Below, one piece after another: positions 1 through 5,525 of a stretch of 9,951 nt of DNA (positions within the stretch are counted from its first letter, which is position 1; every line of letters starts with the position of its first letter). This DNA is from Pseudomonadota bacterium (GTDB lineage: Bacteria; Pseudomonadota; Alphaproteobacteria; Rhizobiales; Devosiaceae): positions 1 through 9,951 of the forward strand of contig JAEWLC010000009.1 of NCBI GenBank assembly GCA_023393475.1, in the 5' to 3' direction. Under the pieces are notes generated by a model. It worked only from the letters and a program-made list of their open reading frames with translations. It ran no database searches and was not told the DNA's origin. Position numbers and translations under genes: made by a program.

Positions 1-708
1 GACAGCGGCATCAAGATCGTCAACCCGATCATGGGCGTGCCGTTCTCGAAGGACGAAGAGCCGGTCAAGGCCGAGAAGGTCGTGGTGCGCTTCGAGGAGG
101 GCCAGCCGACGGCGCTGAACGGCAAGACCTTCCCTGATCCGGTCGCGCTGTTCCTCGAAGCCAACGCCATCGGCGGCCGTCACGGCCTCGGCATGAGCGA
201 CCAGATCGAGAACCGTATCATCGAAGCCAAGAGCCGCGGTATCTACGAGGCGCCGGGCATGGCGCTGCTGCACATCGCCTACGAGCGCCTGGTGACCGGC
301 ATCCACAACGAGGACACCATCGAGCAGTACCGCATCAACGGGCTGAAGCTCGGCCGCCTGCTGTACCAGGGCCGCTGGTTCGACAGCCAGGCGCTGATGC
401 TGCGCGAAACCGCCCAGCGCTGGGTGGCTGCCGCCATCACCGGCGAGGTGACGCTCGAGCTGCGCCGCGGCAACGACTACTCGATCATGAAGACCGAGAG
501 CCCGAACCTCACCTACGCGCCCGAGCGGCTGAGCATGGAAAAGGTGGAGGATGCCCCGTTCAGCCCGGCGGATCGCATTGGACAGTTGACGATGCGCAAC
601 CTCGACATCGCCGATACGCGGGCGAAGCTGGACCTCTACTCGAAGACGGGCTTGATCTCGAGCAGCGACGGCGGCGAGATGTTCCGGCTGGAAAGCGACA
701 AGGAATAA
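1..708 (+). CDS. argG: Argininosuccinate synthase, C-terminal part (5' end outside window)
   Basis: The product joins citrulline and aspartate using ATP to give argininosuccinate, AMP and pyrophosphate, the penultimate step of arginine synthesis in the cytoplasm. The frame is open from base 1 and holds about 235 codons, roughly the last 58% of a family that is usually about 400 residues. Family hallmarks visible here are the NGK.FPDPVALF segment, GGRHGLGMSDQIENRIIEAK followed by SRGIYEAPG (the substrate-binding and subunit-contact region), GRWFDSQALMLRE, and the late DRIGQLTMRNLDIADTR segment. The C-terminus ends in LESDKE just before TAA. A hairpin terminator follows 25 bases after the stop, so the gene probably ends its transcript. 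The methionine at base 31 is internal, not the start. The identification is secure; the N-terminal ATP-binding loop cannot be checked because it lies outside the window. Confidence 0.96.
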   Translation, partial: DSGIKIVNPIMGVPFSKDEEPVKAEKVVVRFEEGQPTALNGKTFPDPVALFLEANAIGGRHGLGMSDQIENRIIEAKSRGIYEAPGMALLHIAYERLVTGIHNEDTIEQYRINGLKLGRLLYQGRWFDSQALMLRETAQRWVAAAITGEVTLELRRGNDYSIMKTESPNLTYAPERLSMEKVEDAPFSPADRIGQLTMRNLDIADTRAKLDLYSKTGLISSSDGGEMFRLESDKE

Positions 709-732
709 GCGGGCAATCACGGCTACAGTGAC

Positions 733-763
733 AAGGGGCCCTACCGATGAGGTGGGGCCCCTT
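733..763 (+). terminator. Rho-independent terminator after argG
   Basis: The arms AAGGGGCCCTACC (733-745) and GGTGGGGCCCCTT (751-763) pair over 13 positions with a single T-G wobble, enclosing the five-base loop GATGA. The tail is CTGCTTT, only modestly T-rich. The stem is very GC-rich and begins 25 bases after the argG stop codon, as expected for an intrinsic terminator. It separates argG from the downstream membrane-protein genes. Confidence 0.8.
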
Positions 764-863
764 CTGCTTTGCGTGGCTTCACGGCAGGCCGACCCGGAAC
801 TAACGCCGGTGCTGGTTCTCATGTACCTTCGCGCAATAGCGGTGGGGATTAGGGAGCAAGCGG

Positions 864-1541
864 GTGCGCGGACTGGATTTTTCGTCGTGGGAAAGCCTGC
901 TCGCCACGGTGATCGGGCTCGCGCTCTTCACCCTCATCGGCATCGGCATCCGGCTGGTCATGATGATGACGATCCAGCAGCGCCAGCAGCGTCTCAACCG
1001 CCAGATCAACGAACGCCTCAAGACCCTCATCGCCGCCTACAAGGTGCTCGGCGGCTCGTTCACCGGCACCATGACGGTCGACCCCGCCCACAAGCGCGAC
1101 CTCAGGGCTGCCGCCGCGGGTGAGGATGAGCCACCGCCAAACGAGACGGCAGCCGAGCGCCGTCGCCGCATCCGCGACGCCGTCGAAGCCGCCCTCTCGG
1201 ACATCCTCCTGCTCGGCACCGAGGAACAGGTCCGCCTCGCCGACCGCGCCGCCCGCGACCTCGTCGCCGGCCACGAAATCCGCACCGACGAACTGGTCGT
1301 CTCCCTCCGCAACTACATCCGCAAGGCCCTCGACCTCGAGCCGACCCCCGCCGACCTCGCCATCCCGCCGCAGGGCCCGACGCGACCAAGCGCCGGAGGT
1401 GGCGGAGGGCGTGGCAAGGGCGGCGAAGGTGGCGGCGGGTCTGGCGGCGGCGGAATGGGCGGCATGGGCGGCGGCGGGATGGGGATGGGTATGGGCGGCG
1501 GAGCCGAGGACACGCCGACGCCCGGCAGGAGATCGATCTAG
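864..1541 (+). CDS. Unrecognised single-span membrane protein with Gly/Met-rich tail
   Basis: I do not recognise this family. The start is GTG at 864, chosen because AGGGAG (851-856) lies seven bases upstream and the protein opens with a sensible membrane anchor. The 225 residues have one hydrophobic span (about 12-34), then a basic, glutamine-rich helical stretch (about 37-62, QQRQQRLNRQINERLK). A charged helical region follows (about 94-160), which includes ERRRRIRDAVEAALSDILLL and a conserved-looking SLRNYIRKALDLEPTPADL. The last part (about 177-213) is nearly all glycine with repeated GGM/GM units, ending TPTPGRRSI. The likely topology is a short outer N-terminus with most of the protein in the cytoplasm, but this is inference. 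The coding region is very GC-rich (one 60-base sample at 1201-1260 is 75% GC). It could be a membrane-bound scaffold or stress protein; there is no direct evidence for either. Confidence 0.75.
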   Translation: MRGLDFSSWESLLATVIGLALFTLIGIGIRLVMMMTIQQRQQRLNRQINERLKTLIAAYKVLGGSFTGTMTVDPAHKRDLRAAAAGEDEPPPNETAAERRRRIRDAVEAALSDILLLGTEEQVRLADRAARDLVAGHEIRTDELVVSLRNYIRKALDLEPTPADLAIPPQGPTRPSAGGGGGRGKGGEGGGGSGGGGMGGMGGGGMGMGMGGGAEDTPTPGRRSI

Positions 1542-1659
1542 GAAGGGCACGACGCCGGCTCGCGGACACCCCACCACCCGTACGGTCCTTCACCAACCGG
1601 TAGCGTTCCAGTCGCCTCTGCGGCTAGCGTGTTGCTATCGACCGGCATGGAGGCGCGGC

Positions 1660-2382
1660 ATGGATAGTGACATTGTCTATCAATACACCAAGCTTTTCAT
1701 CGAGAACGCCTGGGCTGTCGCGGGCATTGCAGCTGCGGTCTGGCTGCTGACACGACCGAACTTCCTTGACCGAATAACCAGCTTCGAGGTGATGAACTTC
1801 AAGGTGCAGCTACGTGCACTCGAAGAGAAGCTGGAGGCGGCACAGGTTGAGATAGACCGCGTGCAGTCGCGAAATGCAGAGCTCTCCGCTGTCGTTTCAA
1901 GCCTCGACGCAGATGCTCCGGTGGCCGAGCTTCAAACGGCCAGGGCCCAGTTGAAGCAGGTCGCGCGAACTTTGGACGAACGTGACCTTGAACAGGTGCT
2001 GGATGGTCTCCAGCCCGGTGCTAGCCCGGAGCAGGTATACGCCGCGGCGGTCATAGTGAGGGCCCGCAGGGATCCCGCGCTCTTTGACTCGCTGATCTCG
2101 TGCCTCGATCAACTCGCAGGAGACAAGAACCTGCTCGGCGTGAGGCTTCACACCGTCTGGACACTAACCAGCGCCCTACACTTGACGCTGGTGTCGGACT
2201 CGCAGGCGGAGACGGCTGTCCTTACGCAAAAGCAGCTCGCCGACGCCCGGTCAATGCTCGCGAAGCTGATCGAGAATCCTCGTGTCCTGAACGACAGACC
2301 GGACGCCCCAAGTAAGGGCGTCAGAGGGCCGGCGATGAATGCCATGAAGCAGATCGACAAAGCCCTGAAGCTCCGCACCTAA
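1660..2382 (+). CDS. Unrecognised protein with one membrane span and a coiled coil
   Basis: I do not recognise this family. The start is ATG at 1660, supported by GGAGG (1649-1653) six bases upstream; the same frame stays open much further upstream, but that part reads as low-complexity shadow of the preceding gene. The 240 residues contain one hydrophobic span (about 16-31, AVAGIAAAVWLL). A heptad-like coiled coil follows (about 49-82, LRALEEKLEAAQVEIDRVQS). From about 104 to 240 there is a soluble, mostly helical C-terminal domain with no motif I can name. Base and codon use differ from the neighbours: samples of 60 bases run at 58-60% GC, and rare codons such as ATA, AGG and CTA occur. This suggests later acquisition or low expression. 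The gene sits 118 bases after the previous one, so a shared transcript is possible but unproven. Confidence 0.75.
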   Translation: MDSDIVYQYTKLFIENAWAVAGIAAAVWLLTRPNFLDRITSFEVMNFKVQLRALEEKLEAAQVEIDRVQSRNAELSAVVSSLDADAPVAELQTARAQLKQVARTLDERDLEQVLDGLQPGASPEQVYAAAVIVRARRDPALFDSLISCLDQLAGDKNLLGVRLHTVWTLTSALHLTLVSDSQAETAVLTQKQLADARSMLAKLIENPRVLNDRPDAPSKGVRGPAMNAMKQIDKALKLRT

Positions 2383-2531
2383 GGCCGGGCCCACGGACTC
2401 GGCTTCTGGTGCGTGACAGCCCGTCGGTCGGTGCCTAGCTAGCCGCAGGCCATTTCCGGCTGCCCTCTCTAGCGCTTGACCTCGATCAACACTCTCCGCC
2501 CCTGTCGGCGCATTCTGGGGACAGCAAGCCG

Positions 2532-2537
2532 AAGGAG
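2532..2537 (+). promoter_or_regulatory. Ribosome binding site that sets the DUF998 gene start
   Basis: AAGGAG here ends eight bases before ATG at 2546. The in-frame TTG at 2540 is only two bases from it, too close to be used, so the ATG is preferred. Confidence 0.7.
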
Positions 2538-2545
2538 AGTTGGCG

Positions 2546-3193
2546 ATGTCGTTGACCCGGGGACTGCTCATCTGCGGCGTGGTGGCGGCAGTGCTGTTCA
2601 TCCTCGCCGACATTGTCGCCGCCAAACTGATCTACCCCGGCTACGACTACACAGCCCAGCAGGTCAGTGAACTGTCGGCGATCGGCGCACCGTCCCGCCC
2701 GTTCTGGATGGCGATGACCTACCCCTATGCCCTGCTCACCGCAGCCTTCGCCGTCGGTGTCTGGCGGCAAGCCGCCGGCAGGTTCGGCCTCAGGCTCGCC
2801 GCCGTGCTGATCGTGCTGTTTGCCATCAATAGCTTCGCCTGGGGGCTGGTGGCACCGATGCACATGCGCGGCACCGAGTTCACCGATACCGACACCATGC
2901 ACCTTGCCTTCGCAGTGTCGGCCATCGTGCTGATGGTGGGCTTCATCGCCAGTGGCGCAATCGCACTGGGCGGCGGCTTCCGGTTCTATTCGGCTCTCAC
3001 CGTTCTCGCCATGCTGGCCGCGGGTGGCGTGGTCAGCACCCAGATCGCCGCCATCGCCGCCGGCGAACCGACTCCGTGGATGGGGCTGGTCGAGCGCATC
3101 AGCGTCTACGGCCCCATCGTCTGGATGGCCGTATTCGCCGTCACACTCCTGCGCCGCGAGCGGGCCCTCGGCGCACCGGCGTCCGCCGATTGA
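2546..3193 (+). CDS. DUF998-family six-span integral membrane protein
   Basis: The 215-residue product is almost entirely hydrophobic, with six probable membrane spans at about 7-28, 56-74, 82-101, 118-138, 147-169 and 187-203. The loop after span 1 has QQVSELSAIGAPSRPFW (about 38-54), the pattern I associate with DUF998 membrane proteins. The MHMRG loop (105-109), the histidine at 119 and the ERISVYGP segment (about 183-190) also fit. The family has no settled function; members sit in the cytoplasmic membrane. The start is ATG 2546, set by the AAGGAG upstream. The gene follows a 163-base gap and runs towards ettA, with 81 bases between the two stop codons. No catalytic motif is visible, so no reaction is assigned. 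Confidence 0.82.
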   Translation: MSLTRGLLICGVVAAVLFILADIVAAKLIYPGYDYTAQQVSELSAIGAPSRPFWMAMTYPYALLTAAFAVGVWRQAAGRFGLRLAAVLIVLFAINSFAWGLVAPMHMRGTEFTDTDTMHLAFAVSAIVLMVGFIASGAIALGGGFRFYSALTVLAMLAAGGVVSTQIAAIAAGEPTPWMGLVERISVYGPIVWMAVFAVTLLRRERALGAPASAD

Positions 3194-3230
3194 CGCGCCA
3201 AGTGCAATGCGGTTGCAACGGGCAGATGCA

Positions 3231-3253
3231 CTCTCCGGCGTGACGCCGGAAAG
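3231..3253. terminator. Possible bidirectional terminator between convergent genes
   Basis: TCCGGCG (3234-3240) and CGCCGGA (3244-3250) form a perfect 7-bp stem around TGA. Two more pairs form after one mismatch (3231-3232 with 3252-3253). It sits between the stops of the DUF998 gene and ettA, where a shared terminator would be expected. There is no real T-run on either side, so this is a weak call. Confidence 0.35.
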
Positions 3254-3274
3254 TCATCCGCCCGACATTTTCGC

Positions 3275-4930
3275 CTACCGCGTCAGCTTCTTGTACGTGA
3301 CCTTGTGGTTGTTCACGCTATCCGGGCCGAGGCGGCGGATCTTGTCCTGCTCGTAGTCCGCGAAGTTGCCTTCGAACCACTCGAAGTGGCTGTCGCCTTC
3401 ATAGGCCAGCATGTGCGTGGCGAGGCGGTCGAGGAACATGCGGTCGTGGCTGATGATCACGGCGCAACCGGCGAATTCCTCCAGCGCCTCTTCGAGCGCG
3501 GCGAGGGTTTCGGTGTCGAGATCGTTGGTCGGCTCGTCGAGGAGGAGCACGTTCGCGCCCGACTTCAGCATCTTGGCGAGGTGCACGCGGTTGCGCTGGC
3601 CGCCCGACAGGTTGCCCACCTTCTGCTGCTGGTCGGCGCCCTTGAAGTTGAACGTCGAGGTGTAGGCGCGCGCGTTCATCTCGCGCTTGCCGAGCAGCAG
3701 GATCTCGTTGCCCCCCGAGATTTCCTCGTACACCGTCTTGTTCGGCGCGAGCGTGTCGCGGCTCTGGTCGACATAGCCGAGGTTGACGTTGTCGGCGATG
3801 GTGATGGTGCCGGAATCCGGCTTCTCCTGCCCGGTGATCATGCGGAACAGCGTCGACTTGCCGACGCCGTTCGGGCCGATGACGCCGACGATGCCGCCCG
3901 GCGGCAGCTTGAAGGTCAGGTTGTCGATCAGCACGCGGTCGCCGTAGGACTTGGTGACGCCCTCGATGTTGATGACGTTCTGGCCCAGGCGCTCGCCCGG
4001 CGGGATGATGATCTGCGCCGTGTTCGACATGGTGCGGGCCTCGTTGACCTTCACCAGCTCGTCATAGGCGCGGATACGTGCCTTGGACTTGGCCATGCGC
4101 GCCTGCGGGCTCTGGCCCATCCATTCCTTTTCGCGCTCGAGCACCTTGGCACGGGCTGCGTCTTCCGACTGCTCCTGGGCGAAGCGCTTCGCCTTGGCGC
4201 CGAGATAGGCCGAGTAGTTGCCCTCGTACGGGATGCCGCGGCCACGATCGAGTTCGAGGATCCAGCCGGTGACGTTGTCGAGGAAGTAGCGGTCGTGGGT
4301 GATGATCAGCACCGCGCCCGGGAACTCGCGCAGGTGGTTTTCGAGCCACGCGGTCGTCTCGGCGTCGAGATGGTTGGTCGGTTCGTCGAGCAGCAGCAGG
4401 TCGGGCTGGCTCAGGAGGAGGGCACAAAGCGCAACACGCCGCTTCTCACCGCCCGAGAGGTTGTCGACGGAGGCGTCGCCCGGCGGGCAGCCCAGCGCTT
4501 CCATGGCGACTTCCACCTGGCTGTCGAGATCCCACAGGTTCTGGCTGTCGATGATGTCCTGGAGCTTGGTTGCCTCGTCGGCGGTCTCATCGGAGTAGTT
4601 CATCATCAGCTCGTTGTAGCGATTGATGATGTCGGCCTTCTCCTTGACGCCGGTCATGACGTTGCCCTTGACGTCGAGCGCCGGATCGAGCTGCGGCTCC
4701 TGCGCGAGGTAGCCGACCCGGGCGCCCTCGGCGACCCAGCCCTCGCCGGTGAAATCGGTGTCGATGCCGGCCATGATGCGCAGAAGGGTCGATTTACCCG
4801 AGCCGTTCGGGCCCAGCACGCCGATCTTGGCATCCGGGTAGAAGCTCAGGTGGATGTTATCCAGCACCTTCTTGCCGTTGGAGTAAGCCTTGTTGAGGCC
4901 ATGCATGTGGTAGATGAACTGGCGCGCCAT
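3275..4930 (-). CDS. ettA: ABC-F protein EttA, energy-dependent translational throttle
   Basis: This soluble ABC-F ATPase binds the ribosomal E site and gates early elongation according to the ATP/ADP state (family knowledge from E. coli EttA). The 551-residue length is close to the 555 of E. coli EttA. Both ABC modules are complete. Module 1 has Walker A GPNGSGKST (40-48), signature LSGGE (158-162), Walker B LLLLDEPTNHLD (178-189) and switch histidine H212. Module 2 has Walker A GPNGVGKST (352-360), signature LSGGQ (441-445), Walker B LLLDEPTND (462-470) and H495. The arm insertion (about 95-140) and the charged linker (about 240-310, with QSPQARMAKSKARIRAYDEL) distinguish it from UvrA-like or transporter ATPases, and there are no membrane spans. 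The start ATG at 4930 gives the usual MARQFIYHM opening. The frame stays open upstream, but that part does not resemble the family. The ribosome binding site is weak (AGGA, 12 bases upstream). Confidence 0.96.
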   Translation of the reverse strand: MARQFIYHMHGLNKAYSNGKKVLDNIHLSFYPDAKIGVLGPNGSGKSTLLRIMAGIDTDFTGEGWVAEGARVGYLAQEPQLDPALDVKGNVMTGVKEKADIINRYNELMMNYSDETADEATKLQDIIDSQNLWDLDSQVEVAMEALGCPPGDASVDNLSGGEKRRVALCALLLSQPDLLLLDEPTNHLDAETTAWLENHLREFPGAVLIITHDRYFLDNVTGWILELDRGRGIPYEGNYSAYLGAKAKRFAQEQSEDAARAKVLEREKEWMGQSPQARMAKSKARIRAYDELVKVNEARTMSNTAQIIIPPGERLGQNVINIEGVTKSYGDRVLIDNLTFKLPPGGIVGVIGPNGVGKSTLFRMITGQEKPDSGTITIADNVNLGYVDQSRDTLAPNKTVYEEISGGNEILLLGKREMNARAYTSTFNFKGADQQQKVGNLSGGQRNRVHLAKMLKSGANVLLLDEPTNDLDTETLAALEEALEEFAGCAVIISHDRMFLDRLATHMLAYEGDSHFEWFEGNFADYEQDKIRRLGPDSVNNHKVTYKKLTR

Positions 4931-4984
4931 GAAGCGTACGTGTCCTGCCGCTCTAGTGATCAGGGAATTGAAGGCCGTATGTAG

Positions 4985-5023
4985 GGGAAGAGCACGCAGC
5001 GGGCAACCCGCCCGGCCCTTCCC
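4985..5023 (-). promoter_or_regulatory. Possible folded leader upstream of ettA
   Basis: GGGAAG (4985-4990) can pair with CTTCCC (5018-5023), enclosing an inner 5-bp stem GCGGG/CCCGC (4999-5003 with 5007-5011, loop CAA). It lies 55-93 bases upstream of the ettA start, within the 186-base gap shared with the divergent truncated gene. It may be a 5' leader structure or chance pairing in GC-rich DNA; no known riboswitch is recognised. Confidence 0.25.
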
Positions 5024-5116
5024 GCTCGTGGTTCGACACGAATTCGCCAAACACGCGAGATGGTGTAGGGTGAACTTGGAACTGCGACTGATTTGCCGAG
5101 CCGGGGAACCAGCCAA

Positions 5117-5413
5117 ATGAAGACGCTTGCCGCCGCTTTCTCGATTTCGCTGCTCATGCTGGCCCCTGCCGCGGCAGCGGAGCCGGTCTATGACTGGACC
5201 GGCGCCTATATCGGGCTCAGCGTCGGCGGCCTTGTCCTTGGCGGCGAAGCAACCACCGAAGTGCCCGAGATCCCCGAGGCCACCTATCCGCTCGAGGGCG
5301 AACTGACGCCGCAGCTCGGCGTGAGCGCCGGCTACAACTGGATGCTCAACGATTTCCTCCTGCTCGGTGTCGAAGCCGATTCCACCGTTCCCCTGCCGGG
5401 CGCAACCAACTAG
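5117..5413 (+). pseudogene. Truncated outer-membrane beta-barrel protein (Omp25/RopB-like)
   Basis: The 98-residue product starts at ATG 5117, with a GGGGAA stretch (5103-5108) eight bases upstream. It has a clear Sec signal peptide (MKTLAAAFSI, a hydrophobic core, APAAAA), with likely cleavage before EPVYDWTG. The mature part opens with DWTGAYIGLSVGG (about 26-38), the first strand of the alphaproteobacterial Omp25/RopB-type porin family. It continues to a second and third strand (QLGVSAGYNW, then FLLLGVEAD). It stops after about 77 mature residues, while full barrels in this family are about 200 residues or more, so a closed eight-strand barrel is not possible. I see no continuation in another frame downstream before the next gene. 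It is best read as a remnant left by a deletion, though a short expressed secreted peptide cannot be excluded. Confidence 0.65.
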
Positions 5414-5474
5414 GCTGCCCGCACCAGCCCCGTACCGCCACCTGCCTCGCTGACGGAATCGGCATCCCCTCGCG

Positions 5475-5500
5475 GGAACTTTCGAGTCCCCCGCTGCGTT
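5475..5500 (+). promoter_or_regulatory. EcfG-type general stress response promoter
   Basis: GGAAC (5475-5479), a 17-base spacer, then CGTT (5497-5500) match exactly the consensus GGAAC-N16/17-CGTT bound by the alphaproteobacterial extracytoplasmic sigma factor EcfG. Transcription would begin near 5507, leaving about 20 bases of leader containing the ribosome binding site for the GTG start at 5526. Position, orientation and spacing all fit a promoter for the permease gene. Chance occurrence is possible, but low at this exact place. Confidence 0.7.
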
Positions 5501-5512
5501 CAACCGCAGGTT

Positions 5513-5517
5513 GGGGA
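5513..5517 (+). promoter_or_regulatory. Ribosome binding site that sets the permease start
   Basis: GGGGA ends eight bases before GTG 5526. An in-frame TTG at 5511 overlaps this site and would sit only a few bases from the predicted transcription start, so GTG 5526 is preferred. Confidence 0.6.
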
Positions 5518-5525
5518 CATCCATC

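Noticed and set aside
796..820. GGAAC at 796-800 as a second EcfG promoter, before the Gly/Met-rich gene
   Set aside because: No CGTT or close variant occurs 16-17 bases downstream.
1120..1659. Upstream in-frame extension of the coiled-coil gene
   Set aside because: This part reads as low-complexity Ser/Pro/Arg/Ala sequence overlapping the preceding gene. A good ribosome binding site precedes ATG 1660 instead.
2381..2406. Hairpin AAGGCCG...CGGCTT just after the coiled-coil gene as a terminator
   Set aside because: The stem has a bulge, overlaps the stop codon and lacks a T-run; too weak to report.
2476..2489. TTGACC with a possible TTGA-N6-TCAA inverted repeat upstream of the DUF998 gene
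   Set aside because: No -10 element is found at a suitable distance, and only the outer four bases on each side pair; a SoxR-like operator does not match beyond CCTC.
3305..4984. Long open frame on the + strand opposite ettA
   Set aside because: Its translation is Val/Ala/Arg/Asp-rich with no recognisable domain, as expected for the antisense of a GC-rich gene. ettA on the other strand has complete ABC-F motifs.
5043..5071. TTCGCC-N17-TAGGGT as a housekeeping promoter for the truncated porin gene
   Set aside because: The spacing is right, but each hexamer keeps too few consensus bases to support a call in GC-rich DNA.
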